Source: DASZRZ01 sp963732925
Lineage (GTDB): Bacteria; Acidobacteriota; Terriglobia; Terriglobales; Acidobacteriaceae
Length of the DNA: 64,000 nt
Assembly (NCBI GenBank): GCA_963732925.1
Contig: CAVTBJ010000004.1
Span: forward strand, 62,001 to 126,000
Direction: 5' to 3'
Made by a program: the position numbers and the translations under genes. Shown here piece by piece: positions 1 to 9,405 of this stretch. Positions within the stretch are counted from its first letter, which is position 1. Each line of letters starts with the position of its first letter. The notes under the pieces are model-generated. The model made no database searches, was not told the DNA's origin, and saw only the letters and a list, made by a program, of their open reading frames with translations.

Positions 1-503
1 GACCACTTTGCGTCCTGTCCTTTCGCCGGGGTCCTGGGGCTCTCTCCCTTTGTGGCCACCATCGGAGCCTCCGGCGGAGTGATAGGGAGTCCTGCTGGCC
101 TTTGGGATGCTCTACGGGGATCGCGAGATCTTCATGTTCCCGCTCCCATTCTCCATTAAGGCCAAGTATATGGTCGCGATCCTGGTACTGATCGTGCTGG
201 CCAGCACCCTTCAGCCCGGGCCCGGCGGCATGGCCAACATGGCCCATCTGGGCGGCCTGCTTTTCGCCTATCTTTATCTGAAGTTCCTGCCCCGCCGCGG
301 CCTGACCTACGGATTCTCCGAGCGCTATTTCGGAGCGCGCAATTCCTACTACCGCTGGAAGCGTCGCCGCGCTGCCCGCAAGTTCGAGGTCTACATGCGA
401 AAGCACGACTCCAAACAGTTTTTTGACGAGTACGGAAATTTTCGTGAGCCGGAAACATGGGACCAGAAAGGACGGGGAGGATCGTTCTCCCTGGGTGAAT
501 TGA
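1..503 (+). pseudogene. Rhomboid family intramembrane serine protease, C-terminal part, frame-broken
   Basis: The window opens inside a rhomboid protease, a multi-pass membrane enzyme that cleaves transmembrane substrates. The active-site motif GASGG (bases 67-81) is read in frame 1. The expected continuation GVLLAFGMLYGD, the membrane segment YMVAILVLIVLAS and the segment with the catalytic His (MANMAHLGGLLFAYLY) are read in frame 2, so one extra base lies near base 87. After RKFEVYMRKHDSKQFFDEYGN a second frame change near 475-490 would restore the natural-looking end PWVN and a TGA at 501-503; without it the frame runs on into unrelated sequence to 862. The start is outside the window. The two indels may be sequencing errors. 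Family assignment is firm; whether the gene is functional is unknown. Confidence 0.72.
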
Positions 504-592
504 TCAGCTTACGTCCTGATGAGTTGAGGAACAGTTTTGTCTTGGATACTCAGCCACGCTACGCTTGCGGGACAAAGTGCGCGGATGGCGTG

Positions 593-1006
593 TCAGCGCT
601 TCTTGGCTGGGCGCAAGAAACTCAAACCGCAGCGCATTCCACTGCGATAGCAGACTCGGGCACTGAGGACCAGCGACTTCTCCAGTCCGGGAAATGCCAT
701 CTCCATGGTCACCACCTGGCCGGGCGGCCATTCCCCTGTCCGGGATCACACAGCCTGCTCCACCTTCACCCAAGTCCACGCACTGGCCCGCGATGGGAAT
801 TCGCCACACTGGAACCGATGCCGCGAACCAGGAGAGGCGCTTCCACCGCATGCCTCATATAGCGCCTGTAACTCTGCTTCATCTGGGAGCCAATTGGGTA
901 CGGTGACGCTTTTCCGAACAAGTCGATAGGAGACATAGTCTTCCAGCGCTACGATCTTACACCCTGCCGGCGCCCGGTTCTTCCGCTCAAATTCACTTGC
1001 ACCCAT
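593..1006 (-). pseudogene. PilZ-domain-like protein, frame-broken remnant
   Basis: Read on the minus strand, three frames each carry a piece of what looks like a PilZ (cyclic-di-GMP binding) domain. One frame gives CVDLGEGGAGCVI, matching the conserved D-x-S/G-x-x-G-x-x strand. The next gives PPGQVVTMEMAFPGLEKSLV followed by LSARVCYRSGMRCGLSFL, the usual PilZ ending, and stops with TGA at 593. At least two single-base frame changes near 720-800 separate the pieces. Upstream (about 850-1006) is an open stretch containing KIVALEDYVSYRL and PNWLPDEAELQALYEA that I do not recognise; it may be the N-terminal region of the same gene. The N-terminal RxxxR motif of PilZ cannot be placed with certainty. 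Confidence 0.45.
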
Positions 1007-1093
1007 ACGGTTAATGCGGAAGAGAGACTCCTGTTCGGATCTGCCCCCGGAGGAAACAACAGCAGCGCTGGCGGCCAGCACAGATCTCGGAAA

Positions 1094-1121
1094 CAAAGGC
1101 CGCCAAGTCCCGGGCGGCCTT
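1094..1121 (-). terminator. Rho-independent terminator after the Skp-like gene
   Basis: A perfect 9-bp stem (bases 1096-1104 with 1113-1121, GC-rich, 8-base loop) is followed on the minus strand by TTTGTTTCC. It sits just past the stop proposed for the OmpH/Skp gene and supports that gene ending near 1139 rather than reading through to 949. Confidence 0.6.
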
Positions 1122-1138
1122 GAATCATCCGCATCGGA

Positions 1139-1794
1139 CTACCTCGGCGGAGCGTGAGTCGCGGGAGCGGTGCGCTGGGCTTTGCCGCGCTCGGCGCATT
1201 AGGCTCGCTTGAGGGCGCCGCCACACCGGACGCCTTGTTGTACGCCTCCACGATCTCCTGCGTCAGGTCGATAGGCTCCGCTACCCAGACAACCTCGCCC
1301 TGCGGCCAGGGCTGCGAGGAGTCCAGAATGACAGCGTAGTTCCTTTTCTTGGCATAGTCCGCCAGCACCGGCCCCAGCTTCTGCAGGATCTTGCCCGCAA
1401 TTTCATCGCGTTCCTGCTGGAATTCGGTTTGCGCGTCTTCTGCCTGCCGCTGCAGCGACTTCTGCTTGGTTTCGATGTCCCGCACCATGTTGTTGCGAGC
1501 ATCGTCATTAAGCTTGCTGCCTTGGGTTTGCAGCTGCTTTTTCAGATCGTCCACTTCCTGGCTGAGCTTCTGCAATTCCGACTGCTTGGGGCCGTACTTG
1601 GTCTGCAGCTCTTGAAACGCGCGGTGGCCTTCATTGGTCGCCAGAATTGCCGCCTGGATGTCCACAATTCCGATCTTCGTGGGCAGAGGGCCGGAGGGAG
1701 CCGGGGCGGTCGCCGGCTTGGCGGCCGGGTCCTGAGCCATACCTGCAGCTACCAGGACCAATGGCAAAATTGCAGTCAATACTTTGCGGTTCAT
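1139..1794 (-). CDS. skp: OmpH/Skp family periplasmic chaperone
   Basis: Skp-type chaperones hold unfolded outer-membrane proteins in the periplasm and hand them to BamA, whose gene lies just upstream on the same strand. The ATG at 1794 is chosen because it starts a clean signal peptide (MNRKVLTAILPLVLVAAGMA) and is preceded by AGGAG. The mature part begins with KIGIVDIQAAILATNEG and has a long charged coiled-coil arm (about residues 65-130, many K, Q, E), then the C-terminal body (VLADYAKKRNYAVILDSSQ), as expected for the family. The current frame runs through the terminator to 949 with unrelated sequence; a one-base change near 1160 would give the natural Pro/Ala-rich end APPR and a TAG at 1139. 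I infer that indel. A TATAAT box upstream may give it its own promoter. Confidence 0.8.
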
Positions 1795-1904
1795 CAATTT
1801 GCGTCGAACTCCTTCAGCGACTTTCGGGAAAATCTCGGCATTCATCCCGGCGGTGACCGGGGGCATTCATGGAGAGACGAATTTCGAGAATCTAGATTTT
1901 TTCA

Positions 1905-1910
1905 ATTATA
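1905..1910 (-). promoter_or_regulatory. Possible -10 box of the skp promoter
   Basis: On the minus strand a perfect TATAAT lies between the bamA stop and the skp start, about 110 bases before the ATG. It is followed by TGAAAA, so the string TATAATTGAAAA is shared with the bamA promoter. I see no good -35 hexamer at 17 bases. Confidence 0.35.
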
Positions 1911-1972
1911 GATTTCGCCTCTGGAAAGCGCAATCAAGTGCCCGGGCGGGGTCTGCTGGCAGGCTACGCGTC

Positions 1973-4858
1973 TCAGAAGGTTGTGCTTACCGTTACCCGG
2001 AAGGTTTTTTTCGGTTCCTTGAGGTTGTAATCCGACCCGTACAGGCTGACGGCCTGCTGATAGCTGAAGTCCCCGGCGCCACCCGCCGGGAACATGTCCC
2101 GGGTAATCGAGGATGGGGTAGTGGCAGAGGAATTCAGCCGCAGCGGATTGTACGCATAGTAGACGCGGAAAGGTGCGTTCACTACCGGCATAATGACATC
2201 CAACTCCAGGCCGGTGGACATTCTCGGGGCCCAGTTGCTGGCGCTGACAACGTGCAAATTCTTGCCGAACGACTGCGAAAAAGAGCCGGTACAGGTGAAC
2301 GAACTGTCCAAAGCCGGGCATCCGAACTGGCTTTGGTTCAACAGGTCCAATTGTCCCTGGTTCAACTGCAACTGCGACGGCCGCAGGATGGCGTCGAACC
2401 CCAAATCCATGAAGGGCACCAGCGTCACCGGGCCCACCAGCGGAATACGGTATTCCACATTGCCAATCACGCTGGTATCGCCTCCGGGATAAATCAGGCG
2501 ATACGCGGGAAGCGGAACGGTGACACAGTTCGCAGTGACCGTTCCATTGGAAAGCTGGGCGCAGGCCACCGAAGCTCCTGGGTTTCTCGGTACCAGGGTG
2601 CCGTCCGGATTCCGCAGCGGAAAATCCACCCGGTCAACAAAGTACGCGATCGGGCTGATACCGCGAACGTCAAATCCGCGCAGGTCGTTTTCGCCGCCCA
2701 CAAACAACCGTTCCCAGGGCGGCGCCACGTGGCCGCCGTAGCCGCTCAGAAACTCCGCCTGAATGCGGTATGCCAGGGTGTTTCTTCCCTCATTTGGCCT
2801 CACCGGCTTGAAACCCTTCATGGGGATGTATTGCTTCCACTCTACGATCGGTTCCACAAAGGAAACGCTTCCTCCCGCGCCGGCAATCTCACCGCCGAGG
2901 TAGAAACTCTTCCCACTGTGAGGGGTCATGGGACTATCCACGGTGTTGAACGTAAAGGACGGCAGAAGCTTGCTGGTAACTACCCCTTTCAGGGCGTCCG
3001 GCCCGGAGATGCTGCGGAAATTCAGCTCCTGGAAGAATTCCTGCGAGAAGGTGCTGTAGACCTTGGTCGTCGAAGTATCCAGCGAGTAGACCAGTCCCAC
3101 GCGTTTGAACGAGCGCCGCAACGGATAACTGATCGAGGTAGTAAAGCCCGTAGTGGACTGGGTAAAGTTCTGGAGTGAGTTCAGAACATCCTGGGACAAA
3201 TTCAGCTGCTGCCCGGTGAGCAGCTCGGTCTGCTTCAGTTGATCGAAATTAAAGCGCCGGCTGAAAACCGTGAACCCAAACTGCAGCGGGCGGTCGAACA
3301 GGTAAGGCTGGGTAAACCCGAACTGCACATTCCGCTGCTGGCTTCCAACATTGGCGACCACGCTGAGGGTCTCGCCCAGTCCCAGGAAGTTGTTGGTTTC
3401 GTAGCTCAGCCCGATGAAGGATCCGGCCAGCCCGCTCACGCCGCCGCTCAGGCCGATGGAATTCTTGCCCTTTTCCTTCACCTTGAGGGTGATATCGACG
3501 GTCCCCTCCTGCGAGTTCTGCCGCACCTCGGAATCCTGATCTGGCTTGAGCGGCGCAAAATATCCCAGTTGGTTGAGCCGCAGCACGCTCAATTCCCACA
3601 GCCGCGTGTTGTACAACTGGCCTTCCTCCAGAGCCAGTTCCCGCCGGATCACCTTGTCGCGCGTGGTGGTATTGCCCTCGAATTCGATTCTCCGCACCGA
3701 ATACTGCTTGCCATTGTCCAGGTCGATCTTGAGCGTAACCTCCTTGTTTTGTTCATCCACGACGGTGTCGGGCACCGGCGTGAAGTTGATATAGCCGTAT
3801 TCCCCGTAAACCTTGCGCAGGTCGTCCAGCCCATGGGCAACCAGGTCCACATTAAAGATGTCGCCCTTCTGCATTTTGAACACTTTGGGCAAAGCAGCCA
3901 CGTTGATGTAGGGGGATTTGTCTCCCGTAAAGACAATTTCCTTCAACCGGTAACGCTCGCCTTCTTCCACCGGTATGGTGATGTCGATCGCCTTGCCCGG
4001 ACTTTGGAACAGCGGGATATGAAAACCCGTGTTGGTGTCCCGCATGCTTGTCTGCGGGTCCCCAATCACCGCCCGGAAATAGCCCTCCGTCTGATAGGCG
4101 CGCCGCACCAGTTCCAGGTCCTCGCTCAGCTTGGTGCTGTCGTAGGTTTTGGAAAACAGGCTTTCCAGGAAAATCGAGTGCGGAATTCCAATCGGCCGCA
4201 GGTTGCGCATGGCCCGCCGCAATGTTCGCGAGCCCAGCTTTTTATTTCCTTCGAACTTGATCTTCCCCACTTTCACCTTGGGCCCTTCGTGAACGAGGAA
4301 CGTTACGGACACGGCGGCGGGGGGAATCCTTTTCACTTCCGTGTGAACGTCGGCAAACTGGCGGCCATTTTCCGCCAGCAGCTCTTTCAGGATGACCTCC
4401 GCCCGCTTGATGCGGGTGGGATCGTACTGGCTTTCCTGGGTGAGGGACAGCTTACGGTCGCGGTAGCGTTCCAGGACCTTGCTCTGGGGAACCGACTTCA
4501 GCCCCACGTACGTGATCTCTCGGATCACGGGTTTTTCCTGGACGTAGATGTGCAGAATCAAGCCCTTGGCGGTCTGCTCTCGCTCGAAGCGCAGGTCCTC
4601 GAAGTACCCCGTATTCCACAGGGAGTTGAAGTCCCGCTCGATGGCCGCCTGATCGTAAACGTCCCCTGGTTTGGTGAAAATACGGGAGCGGATCGTTTCC
4701 GCCGGGATACGCCGGTTGCCGTGAATCTCGATCCCCGCGATCAGGTTCTGCTGCGCCGCGGCCTGCGGAACCAGCGCCAGAGCGAACAGGCAGCACATAG
4801 CTGCCACACGGAGGCAGCGTCCCAGGAGACAAAAGCGGGAGTGCACCCGCGAGGGCAC
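1973..4858 (-). CDS. bamA: Outer membrane protein assembly factor BamA (Omp85)
   Basis: BamA is the central beta-barrel of the machine that folds proteins into the outer membrane. I choose the GTG at 4858 (961 residues) because AAAGAGG lies seven bases before it and it gives a signal peptide ending PQAAAQ; ATG 4798 is the alternative. About residues 35-400 hold a series of POTRA repeats (IEIHGNRRIPAETIRSRI, IREITYVGLKSVPQSKVL, VGKIKFEGNKKLGSRTL, YRLKEIVFTGDKSPYINV, YSVRRIEFEGNTTTRDKV, five in all). The rest is the 16-strand barrel with the conserved RGF (LRGFDVRGI) and a C-terminal Phe (FRVTVSTTF), the usual outer-membrane signature. It is followed by the chaperone gene skp, a common pairing. 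The length is longer than in E. coli (about 810), usual for this phylum. Confidence 0.95.
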   Translation of the reverse strand: MPSRVHSRFCLLGRCLRVAAMCCLFALALVPQAAAQQNLIAGIEIHGNRRIPAETIRSRIFTKPGDVYDQAAIERDFNSLWNTGYFEDLRFEREQTAKGLILHIYVQEKPVIREITYVGLKSVPQSKVLERYRDRKLSLTQESQYDPTRIKRAEVILKELLAENGRQFADVHTEVKRIPPAAVSVTFLVHEGPKVKVGKIKFEGNKKLGSRTLRRAMRNLRPIGIPHSIFLESLFSKTYDSTKLSEDLELVRRAYQTEGYFRAVIGDPQTSMRDTNTGFHIPLFQSPGKAIDITIPVEEGERYRLKEIVFTGDKSPYINVAALPKVFKMQKGDIFNVDLVAHGLDDLRKVYGEYGYINFTPVPDTVVDEQNKEVTLKIDLDNGKQYSVRRIEFEGNTTTRDKVIRRELALEEGQLYNTRLWELSVLRLNQLGYFAPLKPDQDSEVRQNSQEGTVDITLKVKEKGKNSIGLSGGVSGLAGSFIGLSYETNNFLGLGETLSVVANVGSQQRNVQFGFTQPYLFDRPLQFGFTVFSRRFNFDQLKQTELLTGQQLNLSQDVLNSLQNFTQSTTGFTTSISYPLRRSFKRVGLVYSLDTSTTKVYSTFSQEFFQELNFRSISGPDALKGVVTSKLLPSFTFNTVDSPMTPHSGKSFYLGGEIAGAGGSVSFVEPIVEWKQYIPMKGFKPVRPNEGRNTLAYRIQAEFLSGYGGHVAPPWERLFVGGENDLRGFDVRGISPIAYFVDRVDFPLRNPDGTLVPRNPGASVACAQLSNGTVTANCVTVPLPAYRLIYPGGDTSVIGNVEYRIPLVGPVTLVPFMDLGFDAILRPSQLQLNQGQLDLLNQSQFGCPALDSSFTCTGSFSQSFGKNLHVVSASNWAPRMSTGLELDVIMPVVNAPFRVYYAYNPLRLNSSATTPSSITRDMFPAGGAGDFSYQQAVSLYGSDYNLKEPKKTFRVTVSTTF

Positions 4859-4975
4859 GGTCAAACCTCTTTCCCAGTTGTGGCTCCAGCGCCTTCGCTG
4901 GTTCCGGGGATAAACATCCTGACCGAATTCAGAAATGACGCAACCCTCGAGAGCAAGATGCCGCAAAGATTTTCA

Positions 4976-5005
4976 ATTATACGGTACTCCCCGCAAACCA
5001 CTCAA
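4976..5005 (-). promoter_or_regulatory. Putative bamA promoter
   Basis: Minus-strand TTGAGT (5000-5005), an 18-base spacer and a perfect TATAAT (4976-4981) form a sigma-70-like promoter about 118 bases ahead of the GTG start. The sequence right after the -10 (TGAAAA) repeats the one near skp. Confidence 0.5.
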
Positions 5006-5347
5006 AGCGGGGCTTCTGATGCATGGCCTCGATTCAGCCACGGGTTCAAGCTTGAGGAGCGTGACCGGATTCAAAGCTGACGATTCTTAGCGAGCTTTCT
5101 CGAGCAGCCGGACACAATCGTGGCCGCGTGCCTACGGACAACAAGATCCGCAGGCCGGCCTTCTACGGTTCAAACCGTGGCCGGAGAAAATAGTCGCGCA
5201 ACAAGGCCCGGCAAATTCCAGACCGGGGAAAAATTCGCCTGCTGGTTGCCCCTGATTCGCGATCCACCAGCCTCTGAGTTCCAGGCAGGGATTTCGATGC
5301 CGGCAGGACGGATCGTCCACTCCGGAATCGCCCCAGCTTGTTTGGCT
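5006..5347 (-). other. Non-coding stretch between the molybdopterin oxidoreductase and bamA
   Basis: I see no gene here. It contains the short inverted repeat ACGGTT-CA-AACCGT near 5166-5179, too short and without a T-run to be a convincing terminator. The region separates the oxidoreductase stop from the bamA promoter. Confidence 0.5.
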
Positions 5348-7558
5348 TTAAACCGGGTCCCGCTCCACCTCAACCAGCACCGAATAAAACGTCGCCGATG
5401 CCCCCATATCGGTGAGCCGCTGTGAAGTCAGCACATTCACATTCTGCCCGTCAGCGGAGAGCTTGGCCCAATTCAGCGAAGCCGCCACAATTCCCGGCCG
5501 CAGTTTGGCCTCGCCGCTGGGAGGCTGCACCAGGGCTATCAGCCGGATTTCTCCCCGCTGATTGAACACTCGCACCCGGTCGCCGGCGCCAATGTTTCGC
5601 GCCCGGGCATCCTCATAGCTAATCTCCAGAATGCCCGGGTTCTCCAGACCACGTACCCCTGGCTGATTGCAGAATGTCGAGTTCAGAAAGTTGTCGGCCT
5701 TACGCGCCAGCAGCTCCAGAGGGTAAACACCGGCCGCCGGTCCGTGACCCTGGTCTCCAGCTCCTGTCCCGCGCTTGCCCTTCGCCGGAAATCCGTTGTG
5801 TCCCTTGCGTCCGTTGCGCGACTCCTCCACCGGCACAAACCGAACCACCGGATCGAGGCCTGCTTCAGCGAGCTGCCGGCTGGAGAGTTCAGCCTTGCCG
5901 CTAGGGGTCGCGAAACCACCCGCGGCAAACGGCAGGAAAAACCCGTGCGCCTCCCCTGCCAGCGCCTCCTCAGAAGACTCGGCCCCCTGCGCGCCCGAGT
6001 TCCGTGGCAGGTTCAGGCGGACGCTTGCCTCCCGCTGCAGACGCGGGCGGTCAATTCCCTGCAGCCAGGGATGACTCACCGCAAGCGCCGTGTCGATCAT
6101 CTCGTCGACCGATTCGTCAAAGCAGGCGTCCTGAAATCCCATGTGCCGGGCGAGGGCGCGAAACAACTCCACATTGGAACGGCACTCGCCCAGTGGATCA
6201 ATCGCCTGCTGCGAGAGCTGCAGGTAATAGTGCCCATAGGAGGTTTGCAGGTCTTGGTGCTCAAAGAAGGTCGTGGCGGGCAAGACCAGGTCGGCGTAGT
6301 CCGTGGTATCCGTCAGGAACTGCTCATGGACCACGGTGAACAGATCCGGCCGCTTCAACCCGCGTACCACGAGATTGCTGTCCGGAGCCACCGCCGCGGG
6401 ATTCGAGTTGTAAACCACCAGCGCCTGAATCGGGGGATCGTCCAGCTCAGTCAACGCCTTGCCCAACTCCACCATGTTCACCACGCGGGTGGGCCTGCCC
6501 ATAAGGTCCGGCCGCTGCAGGGCGCTCTTCTGGATGGGAAACGCCCCACTGGTGGAAAGCTGCAGCCCGCCGCCGACTTCCTTCCACGATCCCGTAATGC
6601 AGGGCAGCATGGCAATGGCCCGCATCGCCATGCCACCGTTCTCCGATCGCTGTACCCCGTAATTCACCCGAATCGCCGCCGGACGCGCCGTGGCATACTC
6701 CCGCGCCAGCCTGGCAATGTCCTCGGCAGAGATGCCTGTCCACTGCGCTACCCGCTCCAGCGGATATTCCCGCACGCGCTCGCGAAGCTGCTCGAAGCCA
6801 ATCGTGTGCTGAGCCACATATTCACGGTCATGGAGCTCTTCGCGAATGATGACGTGCATCATGCCCAGCGCCAGCGCCACATCCGTTCCCGGATGGATGG
6901 GCAGATACCAGTCCGCACAGGCCGCCGTTCGTGTGCGGTAGGGGTCAAGGACGATCAGGCGCGCGCCCTTCCGCCGCGCTTCTTCAATAAAAGGCCAGAG
7001 GTGAACGTTATTGCCGTGGATGTTCGCTCCCCAGGCGATGATGGTGCGCGAGTGCCGGAACTGTTCCGGCTCGGTGCCCAGTTTGGCCCCAATCACCGAT
7101 CGCAACCCGGCCTCGCCCGCCTCCGAGCAGATGTTGCGCGCCAGTTGCGATGCTCCCAGACGATGGAAAAACCGGCGGTCCATGGTCGAGCCGTTCAGGA
7201 CCGCCAGGGTTCCGCCATAGGAATAGGGAAGGATTGCCTCCGCCCCGTGGTCGCGCACCACGGCGCGAAAGCGCTCCGCAATCTCATCCAGCGCCTGGTC
7301 CCAGGAGATGCGCTCGAAGTCGCTGAAATCGCCCTGGCCACGGCCTTTGGCAACCACTCGCTTCAGCGGGTACAGCACACGATCGGGCGAATACACGCGC
7401 TCCAGGTACTTGGCAACTTTGGCGCAAAGGAACCCACGAGTTACGGGATGCGCGGGGTCTCCCTGAATGCGAGTGGCGCGACCGTCCTCCACCGTGATAA
7501 GGACCGCGCAAGCATCGGGGCAGTCGTGCGGGCAGGCGGCATGGACGATGTGCTTCAT
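5348..7558 (-). CDS. Molybdopterin-dependent oxidoreductase with N-terminal 4Fe-4S site
   Basis: A DMSO-reductase-superfamily enzyme, binding a bis-molybdopterin cofactor and one 4Fe-4S cluster, used to oxidise or reduce small substrates. The cluster ligands are C9, C13, C17 and C45 (CPHDCPDAC then GFLCAKV), counted from the ATG at 7558. Cofactor-binding motifs follow: WGANIHGNNVH, DPYRTRTAACADWYLPIHPG, VNYGVQRSENGG, VYNSNPAAVAPD, HEQFLTDTTDYADLVLPATT, and the C-terminal barrel (GAGDRVRVFNQRGEI, ASLNWAKLSADGQNVN). NICSEAG may hold the metal ligand; this is inference. There is no Tat signal, so it is probably cytoplasmic, and no electron-transfer subunit lies beside it, so the substrate cannot be named. 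It sits between frr and bamA on the same strand, with gaps that suggest separate transcription. No Shine-Dalgarno is obvious. Confidence 0.88.
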   Translation of the reverse strand: MKHIVHAACPHDCPDACAVLITVEDGRATRIQGDPAHPVTRGFLCAKVAKYLERVYSPDRVLYPLKRVVAKGRGQGDFSDFERISWDQALDEIAERFRAVVRDHGAEAILPYSYGGTLAVLNGSTMDRRFFHRLGASQLARNICSEAGEAGLRSVIGAKLGTEPEQFRHSRTIIAWGANIHGNNVHLWPFIEEARRKGARLIVLDPYRTRTAACADWYLPIHPGTDVALALGMMHVIIREELHDREYVAQHTIGFEQLRERVREYPLERVAQWTGISAEDIARLAREYATARPAAIRVNYGVQRSENGGMAMRAIAMLPCITGSWKEVGGGLQLSTSGAFPIQKSALQRPDLMGRPTRVVNMVELGKALTELDDPPIQALVVYNSNPAAVAPDSNLVVRGLKRPDLFTVVHEQFLTDTTDYADLVLPATTFFEHQDLQTSYGHYYLQLSQQAIDPLGECRSNVELFRALARHMGFQDACFDESVDEMIDTALAVSHPWLQGIDRPRLQREASVRLNLPRNSGAQGAESSEEALAGEAHGFFLPFAAGGFATPSGKAELSSRQLAEAGLDPVVRFVPVEESRNGRKGHNGFPAKGKRGTGAGDQGHGPAAGVYPLELLARKADNFLNSTFCNQPGVRGLENPGILEISYEDARARNIGAGDRVRVFNQRGEIRLIALVQPPSGEAKLRPGIVAASLNWAKLSADGQNVNVLTSQRLTDMGASATFYSVLVEVERDPV

Positions 7559-7833
7559 GAAAAGAGGAACCGGCTTGGGAGCACCGCTGACAACGGGCAA
7601 TGAGCAATTAGAAAAACTCGATTACAATCGAATTTCCAGGATGAAGTAAGAGCTGCACAGCTTCCCTGAGCGGAAGCGCCGCGGCCTCGAAGGATCTTGA
7701 GTTTCCTTCCGCGCGACCAAAAAATTCAGTCAGCGACTCAAGCAATTGGCATCTGGCCAGTCTCTTTGAGCAAAACAGACTTCGGGCACCAACCCGGCTC
7801 GTGAAGGCTGAGAGCTGACAGCCAACGGCTTCT

Positions 7834-8421
7834 TCACACCTGCATAACCTCTTTCTCTTTCCCCTTGCTCATCTCTTCCATCTTCTTGATTTCATCGTCG
7901 GTGAGTCTCTGCACTTCGTCGGTGGCGCGGCGTTCATCGTCTTCCGTAATTTTCTTGTCCTTCATCGCCTTCTTGACCTGCTCGTTACCGTCGCGCCGGA
8001 TGTTGCGGATCGCCGTGCGATGCTCCTCCAGCACCTTATGCAGATGCTTCACCATGTCGCGGCGGCGTTCTTCGGTCAGGGGCGGCACGGGCACGCGCAC
8101 AATCTTGCCATCGTTCATGGGATTCAGCCCCAGGTCCGAGGCGCGAATCGACTTCTCGATGGCAGCCAGGCTGCTGGGGTCGAAGGGCTGAACGGTGATC
8201 AACTGCGCCTCCGGCACGTGCACGGTGGCCACCTGGTTCAGCGCCATCTGCGTTCCGTAGTACTCAATCTGCAGCCCGTCCAGCATATGAACGGAGGCCC
8301 GCCCGGTGCGCACCGATGTCATTTCCGCGCGGAAGTCCTCTACCGCCTTGTCCATGCGGCTCCGCAGCTGGGCAAACGTTTGTTTCAGTGCAGGTATGGA
8401 TGCTGTGCTTGGTTGAGCCAT
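7834..8421 (-). CDS. frr: Ribosome recycling factor
   Basis: RRF, with EF-G, splits the post-termination ribosome so it can start again. The 195-residue product is slightly longer than the usual 185 because of about ten extra N-terminal residues. Diagnostic segments are present: MDKAVEDFRAEMTSVRTGRA, DGLQIEYYGT, QPFDPSSLAAIEKSIRASDL, GLNPMNDGKIVRVPVPPLTE and ERRRDMVKHLHKVLEEHR, ending in the helical EDDERRATDEVQRLTDDEIK. It follows pyrH at 74 bases, the classical pyrH-frr order, and belongs to the rpsB-tsf-pyrH-frr cluster. Confidence 0.97.
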   Translation of the reverse strand: MAQPSTASIPALKQTFAQLRSRMDKAVEDFRAEMTSVRTGRASVHMLDGLQIEYYGTQMALNQVATVHVPEAQLITVQPFDPSSLAAIEKSIRASDLGLNPMNDGKIVRVPVPPLTEERRRDMVKHLHKVLEEHRTAIRNIRRDGNEQVKKAMKDKKITEDDERRATDEVQRLTDDEIKKMEEMSKGKEKEVMQV

Positions 8422-8494
8422 GTCTTCTCCGGCCGGAGATCACCGGCAAGTGGAAAATTATAAACTCCCCTGACGCGGATGGCGGAAGCCTTCC

Positions 8495-9211
8495 TCACGC
8501 ACTCACCAGCGATCCCACTTTCTCTCCCAACACCACACGCCGGATGTTGCCCGAGCGGTTGAGATTGAAAATCAGAATCGGAAGATTATTGTCCTGGCAG
8601 AGACTGATAGCGGTGGCATCCATCACCTTCAGGCCTTTCCGCAGCACATCCATGTAGGTGAGCTGGTCGAACATCTGCGCATCCTTCACCTTCACCGGGT
8701 CGGCGTCGTAGATGCCATCCACTTTCGTCGCCTTCATGATGACGTCGGCTTTGATCTCCATGGCGCGCAGCGAAGCCGCCGTGTCGGTGGAGAAATATGG
8801 ACTCCCGGTTCCGGCGGCGAAGATCACCACCCGCTTCTTCTCCAGGTGGCGAATGGCCCTCCGGCGAATGAACGGCTCGGCCACTTCGTGCATGGCAATC
8901 GCCGACATGACGCGGGTGAAGAGGTTGCGCTTCTCCAGCGCATCCTGCAGAGCCAGGGCATTGATCACCGTCCCCAGCATACCCATATGGTCGGCCGCCA
9001 CTCGGTCCATGTCCTTGGCCTGATCGGCGACCCCGCGAAAGAAATTGCCGCCGCCAATCACGATGGCGATCTCGACGCCCAGGGCATGGACATCCTGGAT
9101 CTCGCCTGCGATGGCGTGAATGCGGGTGGTATCGACGCCAAAGCCCTTGTCCCCGGCCAGAGCCTCGCCGGAGAGCTTCAGAAGAATGCGCTTGAATACG
9201 GGTTCGGACAT
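8495..9211 (-). CDS. pyrH: UMP kinase
   Basis: PyrH phosphorylates UMP to UDP with ATP, feeding RNA, cell-wall sugar and CTP synthesis. The start ATG at 9211 gives the typical N-terminus MSEPVFKRILLKLSGEALAG (238 residues, normal length); the longer open frame upstream is not supported. Amino-acid-kinase motifs are clear: KLSGEALAG for phosphate, IVIGGGNFFRG, DHMGMLGTVINALALQDAL for UMP, and the DADPVKVKDAQMFDQLTYMD segment. It is separated from tsf by a YjbR-family gene, which departs from the usual tsf-pyrH adjacency, and is followed by frr. Confidence 0.97.
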   Translation of the reverse strand: MSEPVFKRILLKLSGEALAGDKGFGVDTTRIHAIAGEIQDVHALGVEIAIVIGGGNFFRGVADQAKDMDRVAADHMGMLGTVINALALQDALEKRNLFTRVMSAIAMHEVAEPFIRRRAIRHLEKKRVVIFAAGTGSPYFSTDTAASLRAMEIKADVIMKATKVDGIYDADPVKVKDAQMFDQLTYMDVLRKGLKVMDATAISLCQDNNLPILIFNLNRSGNIRRVVLGEKVGSLVSA

Positions 9212-9405
9212 GGAAGCTTTGTCTCTGCAGTCAGTGTAGCATCGCGAAGCGCATGCCCGCAGCGCCGTCGAGGCTGGTCTTTGAATCATAAGACCGCTGT
9301 ACGCTGCGAATCGAAAGGATGGCTCTACGCTGGGCAGCGCTCCACCTGCAGCGCACTTGCTCTTGATCGCCCGAGTTCTGCGGAGGCGAGCTCGCGACCG
9401 CTACC

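Noticed and set aside
1784..7603. Plus-strand open frames of 464, 613 and 619 codons opposite bamA and the oxidoreductase
   Set aside because: GC-rich shadows of strongly supported minus-strand genes.
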